Part shown: in pieces, positions 54,906-64,000 of the stretch | How positions within the stretch are numbered: position 1 is the stretch's first letter | How the letters are laid out: each line of letters starts with the position of its first letter | Source: an uncultured Pelagibacteraceae bacterium | GTDB lineage: Bacteria; Pseudomonadota; Alphaproteobacteria; Pelagibacterales; Pelagibacteraceae | DNA: 64,000 bases | Direction of reading: 5' to 3' | NCBI GenBank assembly: GCA_902516345.1 | Contig: CABXYJ010000002.1 | Coordinates: 1 to 64,000, forward strand | Position numbers and translations under genes: made by a program | Notes under the pieces: model-generated | What the model was told of the DNA's origin: nothing | Seen by the model: the letters and a program-made list of their open reading frames with translations, nothing else | Databases searched by the model: none

Positions 54906-55237
54906 TGGAAGATAAAACAAGAGATATAATAAAAGATCATATTGATAATAATGAGGTGTGTTTATTCATGAAAGGAACACCTGATGCTCCTCAGTGTGGA
55001 TTCTCAATGGCTGTTACAAATTTGTTAAAAATCTTAGAGGTAAACTTTAAAGCTATTAATGTATTAGAAGATCAATCAATTAGGGAAGGTATCAAAACTT
55101 ATAGTGATTGGCCAACCATACCTCAATTATACATTAAAAAAGAATTTGTGGGTGGATGTGATATAATTAAAGAAATGTATGAGAACGGTGAGCTAAAAAA
55201 AATTTTAGAGACAAAAAATATAAATTTCAAAAAGTAA
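54905..55237 (+). CDS. grxD: Monothiol glutaredoxin (Grx4 type)
   Basis: A 110-residue glutaredoxin with the active-site CGFS in LFMKGTPDAPQCGFSMA, and YSDWPTIPQLYIKKEFVGGCDI. It carries or transfers [2Fe-2S] clusters with BolA. Start overlaps the bolA stop by one base. Confidence 0.96.
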   Translation: MEDKTRDIIKDHIDNNEVCLFMKGTPDAPQCGFSMAVTNLLKILEVNFKAINVLEDQSIREGIKTYSDWPTIPQLYIKKEFVGGCDIIKEMYENGELKKILETKNINFKK

Positions 55238-55240
55238 TTT

Positions 55241-55507
55241 GTGAAGCAATATATATATAAAGTTATAATTGCATTAATAGCTGTAATTTTAATTTATGAA
55301 TTTACCATCGGCAAAGTAATAAAAAAATACACTGATAAACTTAATTTTATTTCAACAAAAGAAGGTAGAAAAGAGCTTGTTATTACATTAAGAGAAGAAA
55401 TTAAAAGAGGTGTCAAAAAAGAGAGATATCTTTCAAAAGAAGATGCGATACTTTTAAATCAATTTATTGAAAAAATTCGCTCTGAGCTAAGAGAAAGCAA
55501 TAATTAA
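55241..55507 (+). CDS. Hypothetical membrane-anchored protein
   Basis: An 88-residue protein starting with GTG. One N-terminal helix (YIYKVIIALIAVILIYEFTIG) leads to a charged helical C-terminus (RKELVITLREEIKRGVKKERYLSKEDAILLNQFIEKIRSEL). It is 3 nt after grxD and overlaps the convergent GT-C-like gene end by 4 nt. Not recognised. Confidence 0.7.
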   Translation: MKQYIYKVIIALIAVILIYEFTIGKVIKKYTDKLNFISTKEGRKELVITLREEIKRGVKKERYLSKEDAILLNQFIEKIRSELRESNN

Positions 55508-57096
55508 TTGCACAACCAAATACTACTTACACTTATATTTTTTTTATAAAAAGTATAATTTAATGTTTCTCTCCAAATTAATTCACAATCTTTTGGGTCA
55601 GATCTTCTTACATTTCTATGTGTCTTATGTGCTATGAATGGTTTTTGCTTCGCACCATCAACTTGAGAATAATTCCCCATGTAACCATTAAAGTCATAAG
55701 GTATTAAAAACTCTTTAATATAGATATCAGAGTAAATATCTATTGATTTTTCTATTTTATTTTCCTCTACATAATTTATAATTTTTTTTGAAATATTCTT
55801 ATTATTCACACCCCAATAATCAATTTCAAAGTTTTTTTCAATATTTTTAAATTTAGCAAAAGAATTCAACCATGAATATTGATAAGGGTTAAGTTTGATA
55901 TTCTCACTTATAAAAAAAATAATCACTAATGACAGCAGAGGAAATATAATTTTTTTTTTAAAAAAATAAAAAATATTCGTAAAAGATGTTATAAAAATAA
56001 GAGGGAAAATAAATAATAAGTGTCTTAATTCATCATAAACTGCAACATCCTTAAGAATAAATAATACAATTATAGTCGGAACACTTATTGTAATAGTGCC
56101 ATAATAGATAGTCACAATATCATCTTTAAAAATTTTACTTTCTACTAAAGGAAACAAGCAGTAACCAATTAATATCAAAATAGGCAGTTTAAAAAACAAC
56201 CATATGAAATAATAATTTGATGGTAAGTTTAATGAGTATAAAAGAGATCCATTCGTCAAGGTACCTATATTTTGTGGATACTTCCCCATCCATTTAATTG
56301 AATTTAAAATTTCTATTGGATTATGCCAAAATATTGGATTTAGTATTATTAAAAATATAAAGAAAGTAAATCCAAAAACACATATATTTTTGTAGTTTTT
56401 TTTTAAAAATGAATAAAAAGAAATTTTTTTTTTTTCTAGAAAAATTAATAAAGATATAAAAAATTGAATAAAAATTAAGGTACCCACAACCCTAATACTT
56501 ATTAAAAAAGCTGTAATTAACGAGAATAAAATTAAATTTCTTATTCCAACATTATTTTCATTGTACAAATTTTCAAAAATCTTAAGTGATAAATATGTTG
56601 TTATTAGCCAAAATGATAAAAATGGAATATCTTTAGGATTAAAATGAGCATGACCAAAAAGGTATGGATATAAAAGATAAATCGAAGTCGATAATAATGA
56701 GATATTTTCATCTTTAGTAATCTTTAACAATATGAGATAAAAAAATACTCCAGATACTGCAAAAGTTAAAAATACTACAAAATGTTTTGAAATTAATAAT
56801 CCACCATAATCGGTAACATTATTTATATTAGCTACGAAATCTTTGATTAAAAATTGAATTGGTTGACTGATTAATTGAAAAGCAACTCCGTGATACCGAT
56901 CCCAATAATCCAAAAAACTTTCATATTTACCTGTGTAAATAAATTCTTTAATTGCAGATAAATTTACCAGCCAATTTTTTTGTTCATGGTATTCGTCGCT
57001 GGTGATGCCTGTTGTAATACTTAGGAATGAACCAACTAAAATATAAACTAAAAATAAAGATGAAATAATAAATTTTTTATTTAAACTTTTATTCAA
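55504..57096 (-). CDS. Polytopic membrane protein, GT39/ArnT-like
   Basis: A 530-residue protein with about 10-12 helices. The first loop holds TSDEYHEQKNW and YWDRYHGVAFQLISQP, similar to the acidic catalytic loop of GT-C (PMT/ArnT) enzymes. LLYPYLFGHAHFNPKDIPFLSFW resembles the next conserved block. It probably transfers a lipid-linked sugar in the periplasm. It directly abuts rpsD on the same strand. Confidence 0.65.
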   Translation of the reverse strand: MNKSLNKKFIISSLFLVYILVGSFLSITTGITSDEYHEQKNWLVNLSAIKEFIYTGKYESFLDYWDRYHGVAFQLISQPIQFLIKDFVANINNVTDYGGLLISKHFVVFLTFAVSGVFFYLILLKITKDENISLLSTSIYLLYPYLFGHAHFNPKDIPFLSFWLITTYLSLKIFENLYNENNVGIRNLILFSLITAFLISIRVVGTLIFIQFFISLLIFLEKKKISFYSFLKKNYKNICVFGFTFFIFLIILNPIFWHNPIEILNSIKWMGKYPQNIGTLTNGSLLYSLNLPSNYYFIWLFFKLPILILIGYCLFPLVESKIFKDDIVTIYYGTITISVPTIIVLFILKDVAVYDELRHLLFIFPLIFITSFTNIFYFFKKKIIFPLLSLVIIFFISENIKLNPYQYSWLNSFAKFKNIEKNFEIDYWGVNNKNISKKIINYVEENKIEKSIDIYSDIYIKEFLIPYDFNGYMGNYSQVDGAKQKPFIAHKTHRNVRRSDPKDCELIWRETLNYTFYKKNISVSSIWLCN

Positions 57097-57714
57097 TTAT
57101 CTTGAGTAATATTCAATTACTAGGTTGGGCTCCATGACAATCGGATAAGGAACCTCATCAAATTTTGGAATTCTTATGAATTTAAACTTTTTATTTTTTT
57201 GATCTATTTGAATATATTCAGGAATTTCTCTCTCCTTATTAGCTAACGCAATATCTATAATAGCTAATTGTTTAGATTTATCTCTAATCTCTATTGAGTC
57301 TTCTTCTTTAACTAAGTAACTTGAAATATTTACTTTTTTACCATTCACTTTCACATGGCCATGGTTAATTAATTGTCTTGCTGAAAAAATTGTTGTTGAA
57401 AATTTCGCTCTATAGATTACTGAATCTAATCTTCTTTCTAAAAGACCAATTAAGTTTTCTCCAGTATCGCCCTTTAACATTGCAGCCTTTTTATAGATAT
57501 TTCTAAATTGTCGTTCATTCATATTTCCATAATATCCTTTTAATTTTTGTTTTGCTTGCAATTGAATTCCGTAGTCTGATGGTTTTGAGGATTTTGTTTG
57601 GCCATGTTGACCTGGACCATAAGCTCGAGTATTAAAAGGACTTTTTGGACGTCCCCACAAATTTACTTTAAGCCTTCTATCAACTTTGTGTTTAGAGTTT
57701 AATCTTTTAGTCAT
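57097..57714 (-). CDS. rpsD: 30S ribosomal protein S4
   Basis: A 205-residue primary 16S rRNA-binding protein. The N-terminus [25 protein letters not shown] and the S4 RNA-binding domain [49 protein letters not shown] are intact. It stands alone, as in other alphaproteobacteria. The stop abuts the GT-C-like gene start. Confidence 0.98.
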   Translation of the reverse strand: MTKRLNSKHKVDRRLKVNLWGRPKSPFNTRAYGPGQHGQTKSSKPSDYGIQLQAKQKLKGYYGNMNERQFRNIYKKAAMLKGDTGENLIGLLERRLDSVIYRAKFSTTIFSARQLINHGHVKVNGKKVNISSYLVKEEDSIEIRDKSKQLAIIDIALANKEREIPEYIQIDQKNKKFKFIRIPKFDEVPYPIVMEPNLVIEYYSR

Positions 57715-57753
57715 TAATATTGGGTCTTATAAACTTACTCTTAATTTTGTCAA

Positions 57754-58467
57754 TCAACGTTTTTTACCTAAACTTGCAAATACACTAGATAAAATACGAG
57801 TTTCTTTATCTGACAAGTCCATCTTATAAAAAATATTTCTTAAATTTTGTAACATTATTGGTTTTTTTTCTTTAGGTTTAAAAAAATTTATATCTTCTAA
57901 ATTTTTTATACAAAGATTCATCATTAATTTAATTTCTTTTTTTGAAGCAGTTCTAATTTTTTTTGATCTCGAAAATCTTTTCGTTTTGAGCTTAAGAATA
58001 CTAGAAACAATCTGAGCAATAATTATTAAGCTGTGAGATAGATTTAAAGATTTAAATTTGGGGTTGGTAGGAATTTGTAGAGTATAATTTGTATAACTTA
58101 TCTCATTATTAGATAATCCAGAAGCCTCTGACCCAAACAAAAAACCAATTTTTTTTTTAAAATCAATCTTTTTGATCTCATCTAAATCAATATGTTTAAC
58201 ATTTTGATTTCTAAATCTCACGGATGTAGAAATAAGTATATCAAAATTTTCTACTGCTTTTTCAATATTCTTATAAACCTTGCTTTGCTTTATTATATTT
58301 TTTGCGCCTACTGATGTTGCTAAAATTTTATCATTTGGAAAAATAGGTTTTGGATCTATTAAAACAAGTTTTTTAAAATCAAAATTTTTAATTGCTCTTG
58401 CACATGCACCTATATTCTCAGATAATTGAGGTTTATGTAGAATAAATGAAATATTGTTTTTTGACAT
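57754..58467 (-). CDS. TrmH/SpoU-family RNA 2'-O-methyltransferase (TrmJ-like)
   Basis: A 237-residue SPOUT enzyme: FILHKPQLSENIGACARAIKNF, GFLFGSEASGLSNNEI and IPTNPKFKSLNLSHSLIIIAQIV form the three knot motifs. The layout with N-terminal SPOUT domain and helical tail fits TrmJ, which methylates position 32 in the tRNA anticodon loop. The exact target is not provable from sequence. Confidence 0.88.
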   Translation of the reverse strand: MSKNNISFILHKPQLSENIGACARAIKNFDFKKLVLIDPKPIFPNDKILATSVGAKNIIKQSKVYKNIEKAVENFDILISTSVRFRNQNVKHIDLDEIKKIDFKKKIGFLFGSEASGLSNNEISYTNYTLQIPTNPKFKSLNLSHSLIIIAQIVSSILKLKTKRFSRSKKIRTASKKEIKLMMNLCIKNLEDINFFKPKEKKPIMLQNLRNIFYKMDLSDKETRILSSVFASLGKKR

Positions 58468-58517
58468 TTTTATTAATCAAGGCATAGTCCTAATAAGATG
58501 AAATTTATAATTTTCAT

Positions 58518-60119
58518 CTACTTGCTCGCAGGAGCCTTATCTTTAAACAATTTGAAATCAAGACTATCTATTAATGCTTTAAAAGAAGCATCTATTATAT
58601 TTGGAGAAACGCCTATTGTGAACCAATTCTTTCCTTTAGAATCTGTACTCTCAATTGACACTCTAGTGGTTGCTTCGGTTCCAGTATTTAAAATCCTCAC
58701 TTTATAGTCAACAAGTTTTAGATCTTTTAAGTACTCTGAATATTTTACTAATTTAGTAACATTTTTTCTAATTGCATTATCTAAAGCGTGAACTGGGCCA
58801 TTCCCTTCCCCTTCACAAATAATATGTTCTCCATCGACTTCTAATTTAGCTTTTGCTTTAGATATTATTTGATCTCTATCATTTTTTGATACAGAAACAT
58901 CATATTCCTTTATTGAGATATATCTTGGAATTTCTCCCATCACTCTTCTAGCTAATAATTCAAAAGAAGCGTCAGCTCCATCATAGCTATAGCCAATAAA
59001 CTCCCTATCCTTTACTTCCTCAAGTAATCTCTTTACATTGGGATCATTTTCCTCGAAATCAATTCCTATTGTTTTAAGTCTAGATAAAATATTTGATTTT
59101 CCTGATTGATCTGAAACTACTATATTTCTATTATTGCCCACTTGTTCAGGATTAATGTGCTCGTAAGTTTTGGGATCCTTTTGGACTGCAGATACATGCA
59201 AACCTCCTTTGTGAGAAAATGCAGCAGCACCCACATAAGGTAAATGTTTATTAGGTTTTCTATTTAATATTTCATCTAATAATCTCGAACATTGAGTGAT
59301 TTGTTTAATATTTGTTTTCTTTATATTCATCTCATATTTATCTGATAACTCTTTTTTAAGATAAAATGTTGGAATTATTGACATTAAATTAGCATTGCCA
59401 CATCGTTCACCTAAACCATTTATTGTTCCTTGAATTTGTCTAACGCCTGACAAAACAGCTGCAATAGAATTAGCTACTGCATTACCTGTATCATTGTGAG
59501 CGTGTATACCTAAATTTTTGCCTGGAATATGATTTGTTACCTCTTTTACAATTTTAGTAACTTCATGAGGTAGAGTTCCACCATTCGTATCACACAATAC
59601 TATCCATTTAGCTCCATTATCATAAGCAGCTTTTACGCATTTTAATGCATATTTTGGATTTGATTTATATCCGTCAAAAAAATGCTCAGCATCAAACATA
59701 AATTCTTTGTCATTTTCAACAAAATGTCTTGTTGTCTCTCTGATGTTTTTTAAATTTTCCTCATTTGAAATTCCTAATGCAACATCAACATGAAAATCCC
59801 AAGACTTTCCTACCAAACAAACAGACTTTGTATTAGAATTCATAATCGCTGATAAACCAGGGTCATTCTCGGCACTACGTCCAGATTTTTTTGTCATTCC
59901 AAAAGCTGTAAATTTTGAATTTTTTAACTCTAAACCCTTTTGAAAAAATTCTGTATCTGAAGGGTTCGCGCCGGGCCAACCACCCTCAATGTAATCAACA
60001 CCCAAACTATCTAGTGAATGTGCAATTTTAGTTTTTTCATCTATTGAAAAATGCACACCTTGCGTTTGAGCACCATCTCTCAAAGTTGTATCAAATATGT
60101 ATAATCGCTCTTTACTCAT
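58518..60119 (-). CDS. cimA: Citramalate synthase
   Basis: A 533-residue DRE-TIM metallolyase-type enzyme: FDTTLRDGAQTQGVHFS, GADYIEGGWPGANP-like YIEGGWPGANPSD, LCDTNGGTLPHEV, GIHAHNDTGNAVANS and INGLGERCGNANL. A C-terminal LeuA-type regulatory dimer domain follows. GGWPGANP and DGAQ point to CimA-type (pyruvate plus acetyl-CoA to citramalate, toward isoleucine) rather than LeuA. Its ATG overlaps the cysS stop (ATGA). Confidence 0.92.
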   Translation of the reverse strand: MSKERLYIFDTTLRDGAQTQGVHFSIDEKTKIAHSLDSLGVDYIEGGWPGANPSDTEFFQKGLELKNSKFTAFGMTKKSGRSAENDPGLSAIMNSNTKSVCLVGKSWDFHVDVALGISNEENLKNIRETTRHFVENDKEFMFDAEHFFDGYKSNPKYALKCVKAAYDNGAKWIVLCDTNGGTLPHEVTKIVKEVTNHIPGKNLGIHAHNDTGNAVANSIAAVLSGVRQIQGTINGLGERCGNANLMSIIPTFYLKKELSDKYEMNIKKTNIKQITQCSRLLDEILNRKPNKHLPYVGAAAFSHKGGLHVSAVQKDPKTYEHINPEQVGNNRNIVVSDQSGKSNILSRLKTIGIDFEENDPNVKRLLEEVKDREFIGYSYDGADASFELLARRVMGEIPRYISIKEYDVSVSKNDRDQIISKAKAKLEVDGEHIICEGEGNGPVHALDNAIRKNVTKLVKYSEYLKDLKLVDYKVRILNTGTEATTRVSIESTDSKGKNWFTIGVSPNIIDASFKALIDSLDFKLFKDKAPASK

Positions 60120-61462
60120 TTAAGTTTCCACAATGTTGTACCATCTTTATCTTCTATTAAAACACCTTTATCTAAAAGTTCATCTCTAATTCTATCGGCT
60201 TCATCATAATCTTTATTTTTTCTTGCTTTATTTCTCAATTCTATTTTAATTTTTATCTCATGTTCGGTAATTGACGCGTTATCATTTTTAAATTTACGCC
60301 AAACTTCAGTGCTTTCATTTAATAAACCAACAAATTTGCATGCAGAAATAAATAATTCCATATCTTGCCCTTTTTTAGCTTTTTCATAAAGATTATGTAA
60401 ATTCGCAATATAGCCAGGGGTATTTAGATCTTGATATAAAGGTTTTAAAATTTCATCAGAAATTTGAATTGTTGTTTTAAAATTTTCAGAATATAATTGA
60501 TACCATTTATCTAAAGTATTTTGACACTCATATAAAAGCTTATCACTCCAGTCTAGAGGTTGTTTATAATGTGCACTCATTAAAGCTAGTCTTAAAACTT
60601 GCCCGCTCATTTTTTTTCTAAAATCTTTTATCTTTAAAATATTTCCTTGAGACTTAGCCATTTTTTCGTTTGACATAGTTATGAAAGCATTATGTACCCA
60701 ATAATTAGCAAAATTTTTTGTTCCGTTTACACATCTTGATTGTGCAATCTCATTTTCGTGGTGAGGAAATATTAAGTCTATACCTCCCCCATGTATATCA
60801 AATTCATCTCCCAAAAATTTTTTTGACATAGCAGAGCATTCTAAATGCCAACCAGGTCTCCCTCTCCCCCATGGAGAGTTCCATGAAGGCTCATCTTCAT
60901 TTGATGGTTTCCACAAAACAAAATCTTCAGAATTTTTTTTATTTTCACTTACTTCAATTCTTGAACCAGCTATCAAATCTGCTAACTTTTTATTTGATAA
61001 TTTTCCATAATCTGAAAACTTCTTAACTTCAAAATAAACATGTTTATTATTTTCGTAGGCAAAACCCTTTTTTAATAGTTCAGTTATCATTTTGATCATA
61101 AGATCTATATGTTCAGTAGCTTTAGGTTGATGACTTGGACTCTCACAATTTAAATAAGAACAATCATCAAAAAAATTTTTAGTTATGTTCTCAGTCAAAT
61201 TCTTGATAGGAATATTTTGCTCCTTAGAAGATTTAATAATCTTGTCATCAATATCTGTAATGTTTCTTACGTAAGTGACTGAAGTAAATTCGTTTTTTAA
61301 AAGTCTAAATAGAATATCAAAAATAACTAAGGGTCTGGCATTTCCAATGTGCGGATCGTCATAGACAGTTGGTCCACAAACATACATTTTAATATTTTTT
61401 TTATCTTTGGGAACAAATTGTTCTTTTTTATTAGTTAAATTATTTGTTAAATAAATATCCAT
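60116..61462 (-). CDS. cysS: Cysteine--tRNA ligase
   Basis: A 448-residue class I aminoacyl-tRNA synthetase. The HIGH box is YDDPHIGNARPL and the KMSKS variant is EKMAKSQGN. The zinc site is seen in YVCGPTVY, LECSAMS and HHENEIAQS. The C-terminal anticodon domain is slightly short. It is translationally coupled to cimA. Confidence 0.97.
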   Translation of the reverse strand: MDIYLTNNLTNKKEQFVPKDKKNIKMYVCGPTVYDDPHIGNARPLVIFDILFRLLKNEFTSVTYVRNITDIDDKIIKSSKEQNIPIKNLTENITKNFFDDCSYLNCESPSHQPKATEHIDLMIKMITELLKKGFAYENNKHVYFEVKKFSDYGKLSNKKLADLIAGSRIEVSENKKNSEDFVLWKPSNEDEPSWNSPWGRGRPGWHLECSAMSKKFLGDEFDIHGGGIDLIFPHHENEIAQSRCVNGTKNFANYWVHNAFITMSNEKMAKSQGNILKIKDFRKKMSGQVLRLALMSAHYKQPLDWSDKLLYECQNTLDKWYQLYSENFKTTIQISDEILKPLYQDLNTPGYIANLHNLYEKAKKGQDMELFISACKFVGLLNESTEVWRKFKNDNASITEHEIKIKIELRNKARKNKDYDEADRIRDELLDKGVLIEDKDGTTLWKLK

Positions 61463-61513
61463 GGTAATAGATCAAGAAATATACCTTATTTTATGATTTG
61501 TTAATCTAATTGA

Positions 61514-62257
61514 TTAACTAGGAATTTTGCATACAGGAATAGGGTCCATTTTATGCAAGTTTTGTTTTCTAATTTTTTCGTATTTAGTTTTATGTGGTGA
61601 GTCGGGATTAATCATTGCATCCTCTAATTCAGTGTAATTAAAACCAAGCTGACCTTCGTCTGTTCTTCCATCATCCCACAGTCCATCTGTAGGAGGGGCA
61701 TCAATAATTTCATTTAATATACCTAATTCTTTTCCTAACTCCCAAACTTCGGTTTTATTACAATCTGCGATTGGAGAAATATCTACACCACCATCTCCAT
61801 ATTTTGTATAAAATCCAACACCAAAATCTTCTACTTTATTTCCTGTACCAACAACAATACCTTTGTTTGCTGCGGCCACTTGATAAAGTGTGGTCATTCT
61901 TAATCTAGCTCTAGAATTAGCAAAACCGTGTTCATTATCAAATTTATTTAATGTTGAAGAAAAAGTCTCAAATAATTTATCTAAACTGATTGTATGAGCC
62001 TCAACATTTTTAAAATTTTTAACTAGCCATTCTTGATGTTTTAAACTTAGGTCATGCTGGTTCTCTATTTGTTTAATTGGCATTGTTAAAACTATAGTTT
62101 TTAAGCCTGTCATTGCACTTAATGTGCTTGAAACAGAAGAATCTATACCACCAGAAATACCTATTACTAAAGATTGCGCTTTTGAGGGCATTTGATCAAC
62201 ATATTTTTTGATCCAATTTGATATATATTTTACTTTTTCTGAAGAATTCATAGTCAA
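61514..62257 (-). CDS. nadE: NH3-dependent NAD synthetase
   Basis: A 247-residue enzyme that amidates nicotinic acid adenine dinucleotide. The P-loop GISGGIDSSVS and GTGNKVEDFGVGFYTKYGDGGVDISPIADC are present. There is no glutaminase domain, so it uses ammonia directly. Confidence 0.95.
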   Translation of the reverse strand: MTMNSSEKVKYISNWIKKYVDQMPSKAQSLVIGISGGIDSSVSSTLSAMTGLKTIVLTMPIKQIENQHDLSLKHQEWLVKNFKNVEAHTISLDKLFETFSSTLNKFDNEHGFANSRARLRMTTLYQVAAANKGIVVGTGNKVEDFGVGFYTKYGDGGVDISPIADCNKTEVWELGKELGILNEIIDAPPTDGLWDDGRTDEGQLGFNYTELEDAMINPDSPHKTKYEKIRKQNLHKMDPIPVCKIPS

Positions 62258-62290
62258 ATATTTAATAATCTTATCACTAATGACAATAGA

Positions 62291-63670
62291 CTAAGATGCC
62301 GCTTGAATAGCATTTTTAGAATAGCTGCTATTCTTCTTAATCTCATCAGAAATTAAAAAGGCTAATTCTAAAGCCTGATCAGAATTTAACCTTGGATCAC
62401 AATGCGTATGATACCTACTCGATAAATCAGCATCAGATATTTTTCTCGCACCACCAGTACATTCAGTCACATCCTGTCCAGTCATTTCAACATGCAAACC
62501 ACCAGCATATGATCCCTCTGACTGATGCACTCCAAAAACATTTTTTACTTCACCAACTACATCGTTAAAAGGTCTAGTTTTAAAACCTGAGGTAGATTGC
62601 ATAGTATTTCCATGCATTGGATCACATGACCAAATAACATTCAAGCCCTCTTTTTTAATACCTCTTATCAATTTAGGTAAAAATTTTTCAACATTCTTAT
62701 GCCCAAATCTAGATATTAAAGTTATTTTTCCTTTTTCATTTTTAGGATTTAAAACTTGGCAAATTTTAGCAATTTCCTCTGGTTTTGAACTTGGACCACA
62801 TTTAATTCCAATTGGATTTTCTATTCCTTTACAAAATTCAACATGTCCGCCATCAAGTTGTCTAGTTCTATCACCAATCCAAACAAAATGTGCAGAGGTA
62901 TCGTGATACTCACCAGTAGTTGAGTCAACTCTGGTCATACTTTCTTCAAATGGTAAATGTAAAGCCTCATGAGATGTCCAAAAGTTAACAGTGTATAATC
63001 TGTTATTAAAATCTGAAGTTATTCCACAAGCTTCCATAAACGCTAATGCGTCTGCTATTTTATCTTCTAAATCCTTAAATTTTTTAGCTTGAGGGCTTTT
63101 TTTAATATAATCTAAATTCCATAAATGAACTTTATTTAAATCAGCAAAACCTCCTTTAGAAAAAGCTCTCAATAAATTTAGTGTTGATGCAGATTGTGAA
63201 TAAGCTTTAAATAATCTTTTAGGATCTGCTCGTCTAGCTTTTTCAGAAAATTCTATTGCATTTATATTATCACCTAAGTAACTTGGTAATTCTTTATCGC
63301 CTTGCTTCTCTGTAGGTGCGCTCCTAGGTTTAGAAAATTGACCAGCAATTCTACCGAGCTTAACCACTGGTAGAGATGCTGAATAAGTTAAAATTAAAGA
63401 CATTTGAAGAATGACTTTAAAGGTATCTCTAATATTGTCAGGATGAAATTCAGCAAAACTTTCTGCACAATCTCCACCTTGTAATAAAAAAGCTTTACCA
63501 TCTACAACTTTGGCTAATTGATCTTTAAGATGTCTTGTTTCACCTGCAAACACAAGTGGAGGAAATGTTTTAAGCTTATTTAAAACATTATTTAGTGCCT
63601 TTTCATCATCATACGTTGGTATGTGTTTGACAGGATACTTTCTCCAAGAGTTAACTTTCCATTTTTTCAT
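62291..63670 (-). CDS. aroG: 3-deoxy-7-phosphoheptulonate synthase, class II
   Basis: First enzyme of the shikimate pathway, plant/actinobacterial type II. WRKYPVKHIPTYDD, FAGETRHLKDQLAKV, FLLQGGDCAESF, VKLGRIAGQFSKPRS and WSCDPMHGNT are family hallmarks over 459 residues. The ATG at 63670 (MKKWKVNSWRKYP) is preferred over the one two codons upstream. Confidence 0.96.
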   Translation of the reverse strand: MKKWKVNSWRKYPVKHIPTYDDEKALNNVLNKLKTFPPLVFAGETRHLKDQLAKVVDGKAFLLQGGDCAESFAEFHPDNIRDTFKVILQMSLILTYSASLPVVKLGRIAGQFSKPRSAPTEKQGDKELPSYLGDNINAIEFSEKARRADPKRLFKAYSQSASTLNLLRAFSKGGFADLNKVHLWNLDYIKKSPQAKKFKDLEDKIADALAFMEACGITSDFNNRLYTVNFWTSHEALHLPFEESMTRVDSTTGEYHDTSAHFVWIGDRTRQLDGGHVEFCKGIENPIGIKCGPSSKPEEIAKICQVLNPKNEKGKITLISRFGHKNVEKFLPKLIRGIKKEGLNVIWSCDPMHGNTMQSTSGFKTRPFNDVVGEVKNVFGVHQSEGSYAGGLHVEMTGQDVTECTGGARKISDADLSSRYHTHCDPRLNSDQALELAFLISDEIKKNSSYSKNAIQAAS

Positions 63671-63719
63671 ATTCAACCTGAAATTGTTTTAACAGAGTTT
63701 TTCTTCATTTCAAGTTACT

Positions 63720-64000
63720 TTAAATTAAAAATTTATTTAAAACTTTTTTTTGAATATACCAAGCATCAAAAGATGTGATTTTCCTAAAAACTCTAATGTA
63801 GTTATTTTTAAGCAATAAATCATCAATTTTTTTTTGATTATCAGTGTAATTGTGCTCAATACTAAAAAAAATTGGTTTATATTCAGAAAAATTGAAATTT
63901 TTCAATATTTCATACTCTGAACCTTCTGTATCCACGGAAATGTAAGAGGGAGAAACTTCATTAAATTCTCTTTTGATTAAATCGTTCAAAGAAATTGTTT
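63720..64000 (-). CDS. FkbM family methyltransferase, C-terminal part (runs off window)
   Basis: The frame is open to the window edge. The ORF track start is a TTG that is really an internal leucine (TISLNDLI). The visible 93 codons hold the FkbM block ISVDTEGSEYEILKNFNF and FFSIEHNYTDNQKKIDDLLL. These enzymes O-methylate sugars in many glycan clusters. The SAM-binding N-terminal half lies outside. Confidence 0.85.
   Translation of the reverse strand, partial: TISLNDLIKREFNEVSPSYISVDTEGSEYEILKNFNFSEYKPIFFSIEHNYTDNQKKIDDLLLKNNYIRVFRKITSFDAWYIQKKVLNKFLI

Noticed and set aside
58518-60119. 2-isopropylmalate synthase (LeuA) assignment for the DRE-TIM enzyme
   Set aside because: The DGAQTQG and GGWPGANP motifs and the 533-residue size fit citramalate synthase better than LeuA.
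1-64000. CRISPR arrays, rRNA genes, insertion sequences and riboswitches
   Set aside because: No spaced repeat series, rRNA-like sequence, transposase ORF or recognisable riboswitch fold was found by reading the window.

Overview
The window looks like a chromosomal segment of a SAR11-type alphaproteobacterium (Candidatus Pelagibacter or a close relative). The evidence is strongly AT-rich DNA, lysine/asparagine-rich proteins, very short or negative intergenic spacing, encoded tRNA CCA ends, and gene orders typical of this group: nuoA-B-C-D-E, tig-clpP-clpX-lon, and purC-S-Q-L-bolA-grxD. There is no rRNA, CRISPR array, transposase or recognisable integrase.

Layout. 1-2.7 kb: start of the complex I (nuo) operon on the minus strand. 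2.85-3.0 kb: tRNA-Asp and tRNA-Val. 3.1-9.2 kb: the protein quality-control block tRNA-Leu(TAG)-tig-clpP-clpX-lon, ending in a 40-codon membrane microprotein. 9.3-12.9 kb: small accessory genes (DUF1289, histidine phosphatase, UdgB, YbgC, DUF3047) with several unlisted microproteins. 12.9-18.3 kb: a TRAP transporter (dctP-dctQ-dctM) followed by an NCS1 permease and an SDR dehydrogenase. 18.4-23.5 kb: a divergent run of GMC oxidoreductase, TerC, SDR, M23 peptidase, MhpD-like hydratase and a methyltransferase. 23.5-24.4 kb: nadK directly behind tRNA-Leu(TAA).

24.3-31.5 kb is the most unusual region. Two small elements sit in tandem at the 5' half of tRNA-Leu(TAA). A 43-bp piece of the tRNA gene recurs perfectly at 28861-28903, and 21 bp of it recurs at 31519-31539. 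Inside each unit, near both ends, lies a directly repeated block built from paired 9-10 bp words at 11-bp spacing. The word differs between the units, but the geometry is alike. The first unit (about 4.5 kb) carries seven mostly unknown genes, including a protein with four helix-turn-helix-like repeats and a GIY-YIG-like nuclease domain. The second (about 2.6 kb) carries a DUF4910 aminopeptidase-like gene and a methyltransferase. Neither encodes an integrase, so they look like passively mobilised islands.

31.6-43.6 kb: a carbohydrate/compatible-solute locus. On the minus strand are a binding protein, two ABC permeases with unusual extra domains, a sedoheptulose-7-phosphate-cyclase-like enzyme with a long N-terminal extension, and a DUF6492 glycosyltransferase-like protein. 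On the plus strand are the ABC ATPase, a GpgP/MpgP-type phosphatase interrupted by a frameshift in an A11 run, GpgS, and a GH13 glucosylglycerate-phosphorylase-like enzyme. Together they suggest uptake, synthesis and breakdown of glucosylglycerate or a related glucoside. 43.6-46.6 kb: surface-glycan genes. 46.8-55.5 kb: housekeeping (GGCT-like, cinA-like, sfsA, map, and the purine operon with bolA and grxD). 55.5-64 kb: a GT-C-like membrane protein, rpsD, a TrmJ-like methyltransferase, cimA, cysS, nadE, class II DAHP synthase and a partial FkbM methyltransferase running off the end.
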